Below are positions 1-7,171 of a DNA stretch of 7,988 nt, one piece after another; within the stretch, counting starts at the first letter, position 1, and each line of letters begins with the position of its first letter. Made by a program: the position numbers and the translations under genes. Source of the DNA: an uncultured Bacteroidota bacterium (GTDB taxonomy: Bacteria > Bacteroidota > Bacteroidia > Chitinophagales > S012-47); assembly GCA_913062655.1 (NCBI GenBank), contig CAJXXO010000109.1, positions 1 to 7,988 on the forward strand, written 5' to 3'. The notes under the pieces are model-generated. The model did no database searches. It saw only the letters and a list, made by a program, of their open reading frames with translations, and had not been told where the DNA came from.

Positions 1-418
1 CCAAATCAGAACCCGTGTACTTGCCTTTGACGGTCACCGGGTCTCCTTCTGACAACGCCTCATAGGCTGAATGGTAGTCACTTTCGTTTACGTATTTGCT
101 ATGCAATTGCACATTGATAAGGTTATCTGCTTGTACAGATGTGCTTACATTAAGTACCAACACCGTATCACCTAATGATATTTTATCCATAACCACTCCA
201 CGCACCTGCATTACATCATCTGCCAGGTATTTTTTATCCGCCCCTTCTTTGTCGGCCTCTAAAGCAGCAAACAACTCCTCGGCTGACAACTGGTAATCAA
301 CAGACGCCCGTTCAATATTTCGGTGAGGCTTATTGTATACCAGGAAATAGCCCAAGGCGCCACCCGCGGCCCCCAAAATCAATAAGGTGATCAGTATTAC
401 GAGAATTTTCTTCGACAT
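1..418 (-). CDS. OB-fold tRNA_anti-like membrane-anchored protein (partial, 3' end missing)
   Basis: The gene starts at the ATG at 418 and stays open for 139 codons to the left edge of the window, so its C-terminus is missing. Residues 4-27 form one hydrophobic helix after a SKK start, giving an N-terminal membrane anchor or uncleaved signal. It is followed by YNKPHRN (28-34) and a segment (about 42-68) rich in acidic and Ala residues, then a beta-rich part with VRGVV (72-76) and VKGKYTG (130-136). This order (anchor, YNKPHR, SAEELF, KYL...V.G.V, V.GK) fits the Bacteroidota tRNA_anti-like OB-fold family (PF12869), whose biochemical role is not known; I recognise the family from pattern memory. 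It lies 94 bp downstream of the response regulator on the same strand, so it could be the tail of that operon or have its own promoter. The base before the start reads AAGGCT, a weak ribosome binding site at best. Confidence 0.82.
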   Translation of the reverse strand, partial: MSKKILVILITLLILGAAGGALGYFLVYNKPHRNIERASVDYQLSAEELFAALEADKEGADKKYLADDVMQVRGVVMDKISLGDTVLVLNVSTSVQADNLINVQLHSKYVNESDYHSAYEALSEGDPVTVKGKYTGSDL

Positions 419-512
419 AGCCTTGATTTTCAATAGTAAAAGTAGGGGCTACATTTATATCTGCCTGGTCAAACCAGATGAACCGGAAAATGAAGGGGAT
501 GAATCGGACGGG
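419..512 (-). other. Intergenic gap between response regulator and OB-fold gene
   Basis: This 94-bp gap holds no coding sequence. A 5-bp hairpin (465-469 with 473-477) lacks a T-run and is not a convincing terminator. On the minus strand a TACTATTG (438-431) differs by one base from the Bacteroidota -7 box TAnnTTTG and lies 12 bases before the ATG at 418. A TTTG (473-470) is too far upstream for the usual spacing. Read-through from the upstream operon therefore remains possible. Confidence 0.35.
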
Positions 513-1274
513 TTAATGGTCATCGGCCAGCCACTTCTTGAATAGGGGAGAACGGTCTGTACTTACTATGACCTTCTCCTGGTAAGGAGGATCTAGCTCA
601 AGTAATACCCTTGCTTTTGAATAGGTGTGCATGGCTTCGATCGCGTGAAGGTTTACAATGAACTTGCGATTGACACGATAGAAAAGATGGTCGGGCAACA
701 GCTCTTCCAATCGATCCAGGCTTTCGTCAATAGTGTAGGTTCGCTTCTCTTTGGTGCATAAGAAGGTACTCTTATGCTCAGAATAAAAATAGGCGATATC
801 TTCTGTATTGACCGTCTTGATGGCCTGGCCCACACGAATCAGGAATCGCTTTTTATAGCCAACTTTTTGCTGTTGAATAGCCTTAGCCAACGCTTCGAGG
901 TCTGGTGCTGCTGTTGGAGTATGCCATTGGTCCCATTTTTCAAGAGCCTTTTGCAATTCCTCTTTCTTGATCGGCTTCAGCAGGTAGTCTACACTGTTTA
1001 CCTTAAATGCCTGAATAGCGTACTGATCATAGGCGGTTGTAAAAATGATAGGGGCCGCTACCGATACCTGATCAAAAATATTGAAGCACAAGCCATCGGC
1101 CAATTGCACATCCATCAACACCAGATCTGGTGTTGGATGATTCTGTAACCATTCAACAGAGGCGGCTACTGTATCAGGCTGTGCTACTATTTCCACTTCC
1201 TGTCGAAGCGATTTCAGCATCTGCTCAAGCCGCTGTACTGCAGCGATTTCGTCTTCTATGAGTAATACTTTCAT
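513..1274 (-). CDS. LytTR-family response regulator (REC + LytTR DNA-binding domain)
   Basis: This 253-residue protein is a transcriptional response regulator of the LytR/AlgR type. Residues 1-118 form a receiver domain: acidic pair E7-D8, phospho-acceptor D55 in LVLMD, T80 in IIFTTAYD, and K100-P101 in LLKPI, so all catalytic receiver residues are present. After a linker (about 119-142), residues 143-253 form a LytTR domain with the typical runs FLIRVGQ, DIAYFYSEHKST, IDESLDRLEELL and FYRVNRKFIVNL. LytTR domains bind direct DNA repeats as dimers. The ATG at 1274 overlaps the stop of the kinase gene by four bases (ATGA), so the two are very probably translationally coupled and form a cognate pair. 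Length is normal for the family. Target genes cannot be read from the window. Confidence 0.96.
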   Translation of the reverse strand: MKVLLIEDEIAAVQRLEQMLKSLRQEVEIVAQPDTVAASVEWLQNHPTPDLVLMDVQLADGLCFNIFDQVSVAAPIIFTTAYDQYAIQAFKVNSVDYLLKPIKKEELQKALEKWDQWHTPTAAPDLEALAKAIQQQKVGYKKRFLIRVGQAIKTVNTEDIAYFYSEHKSTFLCTKEKRTYTIDESLDRLEELLPDHLFYRVNRKFIVNLHAIEAMHTYSKARVLLELDPPYQEKVIVSTDRSPLFKKWLADDH

Positions 1275-4117
1275 GATTCTAATGGGATTATGGGTAAGCG
1301 AACGGTGAACCAGTTATTCTCTTCTGCTATTCGGACAGGTCTATCAGTTAGCATCTCGTATCGCTTACGTATATTGGCCAATCCTACCCGGGTCCCCCCT
1401 TCGCTTTCCGTTTTTCGTTGGAGGTTGTTGCGGACTACCAGGTCATCGTCTTCGATGTAAACCTGTACGGTTAAGGGTTGTGCCCTTGATACAACATTGT
1501 GTTTGAGTGCATTTTCTACCAACAATTGCAATAGCAAAGGGGGTACAGCATAATGCGTGGGATCCTCAATAGAGATAGCAAGTGAAAAGTTATCGCCATA
1601 TCGTTGCTGCTGTAGGTAGTAGTAATCCTGTACAACTTTCAGCTCTTCCTCCAAAGAGATGATAGCGGCCTCCCGGTAAGCCAGGATGCTGCGGAAAAAA
1701 TCAGATAACTTCTCTACATACGTAACCGCCCGCTCCTTGTCCATATCAATGACATTCAATAACGTATTGAAGCTATTGAACAAAAAATGAGGGTTTACCT
1801 GGCTTCGCAGTGTCTGGAATTGAAAGTCTATGCGCTCCTTTTCCATCCGCTCCAACGCTTGCAATCTTCTTTCCCTACTCTTCACATACAGGTAAATCGC
1901 AACTCCTGTGAGTATCAGCAGCAAGGCAATAAACCAACCCCGCATCCAAAATGGCGAAGCAATTCGAAAACCATACCGTACTACCGGAGTACCTTCAAAC
2001 TGTCCATCAATAGCTGACCGAACTTTAAACGTGTACTCGCCCGGACTCAAATCTGGATAGATCGCTTCCTGGTCTTTCGTAGTGATCCAACCCAGGTCGT
2101 AGCCCTCCAACTGATATTGATAGGTGACCTGCGCAGGATTAGCAAACCACAAACCGACAAAACCAAATGTGAGATGATTGTCGCTATAGGCGAATACCGT
2201 ATCCCCCGTTACCGGGTATTCTTCCAGGTACACTTCAATGTAATCGAGCCAGGTTGTAGGAATAAATGACTGTGCAGCCCCTCCAGGCTTATAACGCACC
2301 ATTCCTTGCTGCAAGCCGAACCACACCTCTCCATTTTCCCGCGTAGTGATAACATTAAGGTTGGCATTTACCTCTAGCAGTCCGATATCGTCTTCCAGGT
2401 GAATTAGGTGAAAGTGACGTGTATCCATTACGTCTACACCTTCCTCGTGTACGATAGTCAGATGACCATGCGGATCACAGGCAAGGGCGACAATATCCAC
2501 CCCATGCAGTCCTTCTTCTAATCCAAAATGTAGAAACGAATCTCCATCAAATCGGTAAATACCATCGTGCAGGGTGCTAAACCATATGTTGCCTTGTGGA
2601 TCAGTAGTAGCAGAGTAAATGACTTCACTCCGTAGTCCATCTGACGCATTGTAATTGGTAAAGGTGCCATTCTCCAACACGGTAAGCCCCTGCCCATCAG
2701 TAGCAAACCACACCCGGCCTTGTGAGTCACTCACAACCTTGTAGATGTAATTGGCCCCAAGGCCATTCTCTTGATCATAATTTTGAAAGCGCAGTCGCCA
2801 ACGCGGTTCACCTACAGGAAAAGTGGCTTGCGACACTCCACCTAAGGTAGCCAACCACAGACTCCCATTAGTGGCTTCCATATCAAGGATGTTATCATTG
2901 ATTAATCCATCCGCTTCTGTAATACGTTGAATAGTTTTCTGCGCCACATCGTACCTAAGCAGCCCTTGTCCGAAGGTACCAAGCCATACCTCCTCTGGTT
3001 GTACTTCGTGTATACTGATAATTAAATCATCATCCGTCAATCCAGTTGGGCGATGATGCTCCCATTGGCGTGTCCTTACGTTGTAACGAAACAGGCCCTC
3101 CATGGTACTTACCCAGATGTAAATACCCGCAGCATGAATAGCCAACAGCTCTCCAGCAGGGGCAAATGCCCCACCATCAAATATTGCCACATCTCCACGC
3201 ACATTGAGCAGTCCCAGCTCCGCTACCAGCACCCAGGTTGCTCCTTCACGATCGACCAGCAACTCTGTCAGCTTACTGGCTTCCACTTGCTGGTTAACCT
3301 GCACCGGCCAAGGGGCCATTTGACCAGGATGCCATTCTACCAAACCATGCTCCCATGTGGTCATCCATAGCGTACCATCCGGCTGTATCGTTAGGTCCTC
3401 CAATTGTCCATACACCCAGTTGGATGCCGTTAAGCTTTGTTGAACAGGGCCACCCTCCACCGGTAGAAAGGCCACACCATCTGTATAGGTGCCGGCCCAC
3501 ACACCGCTATCAGCCGCCACCAGATGCTGCACGATGCGGTCTGGCAGACCAGAAGACTCTTGCCAATGCCGAATCAATTTACCTTGGTTGTTTAATTGAT
3601 ACACCCCTTGATCGGTAGCCAACCACACAAATTCTTGACTTGAGGTCACCATATCGTAGATAGAGAGGTCTGGTAGTATACAGTGCCACGCTGATCCCTT
3701 TCTACACCAGAGTCCTTCACCATAAGTAGCTAAAAACAATGATTCGTCTATAGGGGATAGGCCTGTAATAGAAGTGCGTAAATCGGGCGTCAGCATGGGG
3801 TATAACTTATCTTGTCCCAAGCGGGCCACTGCTCCTGAGGCATACCCAACCAGCAAACGCCCTGTGTGATCTTCAGCTATAACTGATACAGTGGCTTGGC
3901 TGTCCCTTGGTGCAGAAAAGTTCTCGAGTATGCGGCCATCGAAGCGAAATAGGCCATCGGCACCCCCTAACCAAATAAAACCGTCCTCATCCTGAAATAG
4001 GGTAGAAAGGTCCAACTCTCGCAGCTCCTCCAATAAATGGTAACTGGCCGGATAAGATTGTGCGCCCATTACTGCCGCCAGACACAGGCCGATCAAGCAA
4101 CTAAAAACCCGCTTCAT
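1271..4117 (-). CDS. Two-propeller (Reg_prop/Y_Y_Y) sensor histidine kinase, LytS-type core
   Basis: This 948-residue membrane sensor kinase has a signal peptide (1-19, cut near MGA/Q). I count 14 repeats of the type GxIWLGTxxGLxRxD, beginning near residues 45, 86, 126, 162, 204, 247, 291, 330, 375, 417, 466, 508, 550 and 595. That fits two seven-bladed beta-propellers in the periplasm. A Y_Y_Y domain (about 645-720, with YQYQLEGYD and LSPGEYTFKVR) follows, then one membrane helix (728-745) and a charged coiled stretch (746-770). The cytoplasmic core is of the His_kinase (PF06580) type: phospho-acceptor H777 in NPHFLFNS, an N-box with E868-N869 and H873-N874, and a G-box GTRVGLANI (908-916). 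It lacks the receiver and AraC parts of hybrid (HTCS) sensors; output goes to the separate LytTR regulator. The start at 4117 overlaps the YceI stop by ATGA and the stop overlaps the regulator start the same way. The ligand is unknown. Confidence 0.96.
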   Translation of the reverse strand: MKRVFSCLIGLCLAAVMGAQSYPASYHLLEELRELDLSTLFQDEDGFIWLGGADGLFRFDGRILENFSAPRDSQATVSVIAEDHTGRLLVGYASGAVARLGQDKLYPMLTPDLRTSITGLSPIDESLFLATYGEGLWCRKGSAWHCILPDLSIYDMVTSSQEFVWLATDQGVYQLNNQGKLIRHWQESSGLPDRIVQHLVAADSGVWAGTYTDGVAFLPVEGGPVQQSLTASNWVYGQLEDLTIQPDGTLWMTTWEHGLVEWHPGQMAPWPVQVNQQVEASKLTELLVDREGATWVLVAELGLLNVRGDVAIFDGGAFAPAGELLAIHAAGIYIWVSTMEGLFRYNVRTRQWEHHRPTGLTDDDLIISIHEVQPEEVWLGTFGQGLLRYDVAQKTIQRITEADGLINDNILDMEATNGSLWLATLGGVSQATFPVGEPRWRLRFQNYDQENGLGANYIYKVVSDSQGRVWFATDGQGLTVLENGTFTNYNASDGLRSEVIYSATTDPQGNIWFSTLHDGIYRFDGDSFLHFGLEEGLHGVDIVALACDPHGHLTIVHEEGVDVMDTRHFHLIHLEDDIGLLEVNANLNVITTRENGEVWFGLQQGMVRYKPGGAAQSFIPTTWLDYIEVYLEEYPVTGDTVFAYSDNHLTFGFVGLWFANPAQVTYQYQLEGYDLGWITTKDQEAIYPDLSPGEYTFKVRSAIDGQFEGTPVVRYGFRIASPFWMRGWFIALLLILTGVAIYLYVKSRERRLQALERMEKERIDFQFQTLRSQVNPHFLFNSFNTLLNVIDMDKERAVTYVEKLSDFFRSILAYREAAIISLEEELKVVQDYYYLQQQRYGDNFSLAISIEDPTHYAVPPLLLQLLVENALKHNVVSRAQPLTVQVYIEDDDLVVRNNLQRKTESEGGTRVGLANIRKRYEMLTDRPVRIAEENNWFTVRLPIIPLES

Positions 4118-4665
4118 AAAGTGAAAGTCGCTTCCACCGTTACGGCAATATCTTCGGCAATCTTTTGCCGTACAATCCGTGGAATGGAAATGTCGTGATC
4201 AGATAAAGGGACATCAAATAGCGCAGAAAGCGTCATTTCACCCTCTTTTACTTCTATCGTGGCAGGAATAATACGCTCCGTAGCAATGCCATGTATCCTA
4301 AGTGTTCCCTTGGCCCGCACCTGATAGATGCCAGGTGCCGTCAAATCTATCTCCTCCACAATTCGACCGGTAAACTGCCCATTGGGGTTACGGTCGGTTT
4401 CCATATAATTTTCGTGGAAATGTTCTTGCTGCAAAGGGCTGTTAAACCCTTGAAATGTACGAACAGGAATGGTAAAAGCAAACTCTCTTGTGGCGACATC
4501 AATGACACCTTTTAGCGATTCTGATTCGGCCTCGATTCGCTCTAGCGGTGCATCAGATACAAAGTGAACGTACCCATTCGATAGCTGATAACGAAGGTCT
4601 TGCGCCATGCATAACAGTGGACACATGATTAGAACGGCTATAAAATACAACCTTAGGTAACTCAT
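4114..4665 (-). CDS. Secreted YceI-like family protein
   Basis: The protein is 183 residues long if started at the ATG at 4665. That start is chosen because it gives a clean signal peptide (residues 1-20, ending CMA/Q) and an exact ATGA overlap with the upstream gene. The frame is open back to 4950, but the extra 95 residues are charged and Cys-rich, carry no domain, and overlap the upstream membrane-protein gene. No proper lipobox is seen (PLLC), so export to the periplasm by signal peptidase I is likely. The mature part resembles the YceI family (PF04264), a lipocalin-like barrel that in characterised members binds isoprenoid-type lipids: FTIPVRTFQGFNS (54-66), QEHFHENYMETDRNPNGQFTG (about 69-89) and GTLRIHGI. 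Length is normal. It lies directly before the sensor kinase, so it may supply, bind or buffer what the kinase senses; that is inference. Confidence 0.88.
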   Translation of the reverse strand: MSYLRLYFIAVLIMCPLLCMAQDLRYQLSNGYVHFVSDAPLERIEAESESLKGVIDVATREFAFTIPVRTFQGFNSPLQQEHFHENYMETDRNPNGQFTGRIVEEIDLTAPGIYQVRAKGTLRIHGIATERIIPATIEVKEGEMTLSALFDVPLSDHDISIPRIVRQKIAEDIAVTVEATFTL

Positions 4666-4907
4666 AACACTTGTAGCATAAAAATCAGTTGCCCCATTAC
4701 CCCTAAGATAACTAAAGATAGGCCGACAAAGCCGAATCTTTGCTTTCGTCTCCAAGCTTGATAGTAAGCGGAACCCGTCTTCCTGGCTGGAGTGGGCAAC
4801 GACCAGATCAACAAAGCAAAACCGACCAGAAGTGTGCCAAAAAGTACAGCAGACAATATCTTTATAGACATGCGGTAAAAATGGCCTTTCTCCCTGATCT
4901 TCCGCAT
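4662..4907 (-). CDS. Small two-helix membrane protein, first gene of the sensor operon
   Basis: This 81-residue protein has two predicted membrane helices (about 14-36 and 58-80) joined by a basic loop (ARKTGSAYYQAWRRKQR, 41-57), which by the positive-inside rule places the loop in the cytoplasm. I do not recognise a family. The ATG at 4907 is the most upstream start, because an in-frame TAA lies two codons before it. The ATG at 4871 (residue 13, MSIKILSAV) is a good alternative that would begin just before the first helix. Neither start has a clear Shine-Dalgarno sequence. Its stop overlaps the YceI start by ATGA, which argues that it is real and co-expressed with YceI, the kinase and the regulator. 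Part of the region is open in another frame (the YceI extension), which I regard as non-coding. Confidence 0.75.
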   Translation of the reverse strand: MRKIREKGHFYRMSIKILSAVLFGTLLVGFALLIWSLPTPARKTGSAYYQAWRRKQRFGFVGLSLVILGVMGQLIFMLQVL

Positions 4908-5062
4908 TATTTAACGATGAACGGGCAATAAGCGCGGATGAGACCACCACCGATATGCTGTATTTAGTACACTTTATGAATGCTGTTGATTATCCCCCAT
5001 GCCTTTATTCCTTATCTTAGCGAAGCGTAATTGTTTTTATCGGACTAAATACCCTTTGCTAC
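4908..5062. promoter_or_regulatory. Divergent intergenic region with candidate promoters
   Basis: This 155-bp AT-rich stretch lies between the leftward sensor operon and the rightward receiver gene, so promoters for both must be here or nearby. For the plus strand I see TATCTTAG (5013-5020) and TACCCTTTG (5050-5058), both close to the Bacteroidota -7 consensus TAnnTTTG. A TTG at 5031-5033 is a possible -33 partner for the second, with slightly short spacing. For the minus strand I find no convincing TAnnTTTG box. No clear LytTR-type direct repeat was recognised by eye. Confidence 0.4.
5047..5059 (+). promoter_or_regulatory. AAATACCCTTTGC box before the receiver gene
   Basis: A 13-base element ends three bases before the ATG at 5063. 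The identical 13 bases recur at 7158-7170 just before another start codon. It resembles the Bacteroidota -7 box TAnnTTTG with one extra base, so it may be a promoter for a leaderless or near-leaderless transcript, or a translation-initiation signal. Confidence 0.35.
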
Positions 5063-5455
5063 ATGCGTGTCTGGATCACTGATGACGACACGATCTTCCA
5101 TTTTATTGTGGAACGCTTTGCCCAATCGTTACCGCAGGTCAACGAACTGCGTTTTTTTACCAACGGTCAGGCGATGGTGGATACGTTAGCCAATTGTCAA
5201 ACCGGGCCGGATGTGGTATTGCTCGATCTCAATATGCCGGTCATGAATGGCTTTGAGGTGATGGAGCACCTCGACCAACAACCGGAGCTAGCTGATCGCA
5301 TAGGCCGGCTGTATGTAATCTCTTCCAGTATGCTCCCTGAAGAACGCGACCGATCCCTTGGGTACCCATTTGTGGAAGACTTTTACCCCAAACCTCTTTT
5401 TGTCCACCATTTTGCCGAAATCGTACTGGGCGAAAAAGCAACAGACAACCCATAA
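5063..5455 (+). CDS. Single-domain response regulator (CheY-like receiver)
   Basis: The protein is 130 residues long and consists of a receiver domain only. Visible receiver residues are the acidic cluster D7-D8-D9, phospho-acceptor D55 in VVLLDLNMP, S87/S88 in YVISSS, and K110-P111 in FYPKPL. There is no DNA-binding or enzymatic output domain, so it probably acts by protein-protein contact or as a phosphate shuttle or sink. It is transcribed divergently from the sensor operon and could accept phosphate from that or another kinase; the sequence does not prove a link. The start at 5063 is the first ATG and is preceded by a TACCCTTTG box. The next gene follows after 61 bp with no hairpin terminator between them, so co-transcription is possible. 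Confidence 0.93.
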   Translation: MRVWITDDDTIFHFIVERFAQSLPQVNELRFFTNGQAMVDTLANCQTGPDVVLLDLNMPVMNGFEVMEHLDQQPELADRIGRLYVISSSMLPEERDRSLGYPFVEDFYPKPLFVHHFAEIVLGEKATDNP

Positions 5456-5504
5456 CATCGATACCCACACCATACTGCTACCTACTACCTCCCCCTGAAT
5501 CCAC

Positions 5505-5512
5505 TATCTTTC
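5505..5512 (+). promoter_or_regulatory. TATCTTTC, candidate -7 box before the RemB-like gene
   Basis: TATCTTTC matches TAnnTTTG in all but the last base and ends four bases before the ATG at 5517. No clear -33 TTG is seen at the right distance in the C-rich upstream stretch. If used, the mRNA would have almost no leader. Confidence 0.35.
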
Positions 5513-5516
5513 GGGC

Positions 5517-7094
5517 ATGAAATGCCTCCTGCTGCTACTATGCCTATTTCCCACAGCCGTGTGGGCGCAGTATGCTACCGTACCCATCAATCCGGAAGAG
5601 CGCGCCTGGTATGAAAACGCCATGCTCCGCTCCGACAGCGCACAGCATACCGGTCTATTGCCCTGGCGACAGAGCGAGGTACAGCAATATGACCGCAGAT
5701 CAACGCTCAACTGGGTGGACTCTACCGGCCGATCCAAGCTCCACCAATCGCTATTCTACGGTCATGCGTTGAAAGCGCGAGGGAAAGACTTTTGGTTCAC
5801 CCTCAATCCGGCAGTCGACTTTTCTGTCGGCAGCGATCCACTCGTTGATGGCACGCCTTATTTGAATGGGCGAGGCGTCACCTTTGAAGCACAGCTACTC
5901 GATAATTGGCGCATTGCTTCAACTGTAGTCACCACCCAAGCCCGGTTTCCCAATCATGTGCAGTCTTTCATTCGTAGCAACCGGGTAGTACCCGGCTGGT
6001 GGCTGGCCAAGGGTCGCGACTATGGCTGGGATGTCACTTACGTGGCTGGGGAAGTGGCGTACACACCCAACAAGGTCTTCCACCTCTACCTCGGCCATGG
6101 CAAGCACCACATTGGCGAAGGCTACCGCAGCATGTTCCTCTCTGATGTGGGGATGAATTATCCTTTTCTGAGGCTCGAAACCACCTTCTGGAAGTTTCGC
6201 TACACCAACCTGTGGGCGGTGATGAACGATATCCGACCGGAGCTGCAGGTAGATGGCGTCTTTGCCAAAAAGTATATGTCGCTGCACATGCTGAGCTTTC
6301 AGCCTACACCTCGATTCAACTTCTCCGTGATCGAAGGCATCATGTGGGGCGATGAGTTGAGACGGTATGGCTTTGACGTCAACTTCTTCAACCCCGTCAT
6401 CTTCTACCGGCCCATCGAATTTGCCCAGGGCTTCACCGGTGGCAATGCCATGATGGGCGCACAATCGAGTTACCGTTTTCGCAATGGCGTGATGGTGTAT
6501 GGGCAGTTTATGTTTGACGAGTTCACGATTTCTACGATTAGGAACTGGTCGGAGCAGGACTGGCGGACCATGTTTTCCGGACAACTCGGAGCCAAGTGGG
6601 GCGATGCCTTTGGGGTGCCGCATCTCTTCCTACGTGCCGAATTCAACGTAGCCCGGCCCTACACCTACGCCCACCGCAAGGTGCTCACTAACTGGGCACA
6701 CTATGCGCAGCCTTTGGCCCATCCGTGGGGCAGCAACTTCCGGGAAGGATTGCTCCATGTTCGCTATCGCAAAGACCGCTTCATCGTGGAAGGTGCCTAC
6801 CACCTGGGCGTAATGGGCCGCGATGTAGATACCGTCAGCTATGGCAATGACCTGTATAAGTCTACCGATAACCGGGTGGGGAACACGGGCATCTTTATCG
6901 GGCAGGGCGAGCGGAGCAACCTGAATTATTGGCGGATCAATGCCTCCTACGTGATCAACCCGACCTACAACCTGCAAGTGCAAGTCGGCTACCAGCAGCG
7001 TACCGAGACGGCTCCGGATGCCGGCTGGCCCGATAGCCGTGCCTTTATGGTGTCGCTACGCTCGAATGTGTACCGGGTGTACCAGGATTTTTAA
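5517..7094 (+). CDS. RemB/Wzi-like outer-membrane beta-barrel protein
   Basis: This 525-residue exported protein has a signal peptide (1-17, cut at VWA/Q). The rest consists of alternating amphipathic strands and ends in phenylalanine (VYQDF), the usual C-terminal signal of Bam-assembled outer-membrane barrels. The conserved core GHGKHHIGEGYRSMFLSD (193-210), with NYPFLRLETTFWKFRYTNLWA after it and FFNPVIFYRPIEF (290-302) plus GGNAMMG and MVYGQFMFDEF further on, matches the Bacteroidota RemB / capsule-assembly Wzi family as I remember it. Flavobacterium RemB is linked to gliding motility and Wzi anchors capsule at the surface; which role applies here cannot be told. Length is typical. Long open frames on the opposite strand of this gene are shadows from its GC-rich codon use. 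No terminator hairpin is seen after the stop. Confidence 0.88.
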   Translation: MKCLLLLLCLFPTAVWAQYATVPINPEERAWYENAMLRSDSAQHTGLLPWRQSEVQQYDRRSTLNWVDSTGRSKLHQSLFYGHALKARGKDFWFTLNPAVDFSVGSDPLVDGTPYLNGRGVTFEAQLLDNWRIASTVVTTQARFPNHVQSFIRSNRVVPGWWLAKGRDYGWDVTYVAGEVAYTPNKVFHLYLGHGKHHIGEGYRSMFLSDVGMNYPFLRLETTFWKFRYTNLWAVMNDIRPELQVDGVFAKKYMSLHMLSFQPTPRFNFSVIEGIMWGDELRRYGFDVNFFNPVIFYRPIEFAQGFTGGNAMMGAQSSYRFRNGVMVYGQFMFDEFTISTIRNWSEQDWRTMFSGQLGAKWGDAFGVPHLFLRAEFNVARPYTYAHRKVLTNWAHYAQPLAHPWGSNFREGLLHVRYRKDRFIVEGAYHLGVMGRDVDTVSYGNDLYKSTDNRVGNTGIFIGQGERSNLNYWRINASYVINPTYNLQVQVGYQQRTETAPDAGWPDSRAFMVSLRSNVYRVYQDF

Positions 7095-7157
7095 GGTCAG
7101 CCACGCCAAATGAGCCTTCCGCAAATGGTAGAAATGTAGTATTTTAAAATCGTCATC

Positions 7158-7170
7158 AAATACCCTTTGC
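7158..7170 (+). promoter_or_regulatory. AAATACCCTTTGC box before the M15 peptidase gene
   Basis: This is an identical copy of the 13-base element at 5047-5059, ending one base before the ATG at 7172. It is close to the TAnnTTTG -7 box. At this distance transcription would begin at or inside the start codon unless a later start is used, so its role may not be a promoter. Confidence 0.33.
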
Positions 7171-7171
7171 C

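Noticed and set aside
459..480. Possible terminator hairpin after the response regulator
   Set aside because: The stem is only about 5 bp, it has no T-run on the minus strand, and an alternative pairing of similar weight exists.
774..1148. 124-residue plus-strand frame opposite the LytTR regulator
   Set aside because: It is fully covered by the response regulator, whose receiver and LytTR motifs are intact. The antisense product is featureless.
5919..6983. Two long open frames on the minus strand (5919-6623 and 6630-6983) inside the barrel gene
   Set aside because: Both lie opposite the well-supported RemB/Wzi-like gene and encode His/Pro/Val-rich sequence with no signal, domain or start context. 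They arise from the codon use of the real gene.
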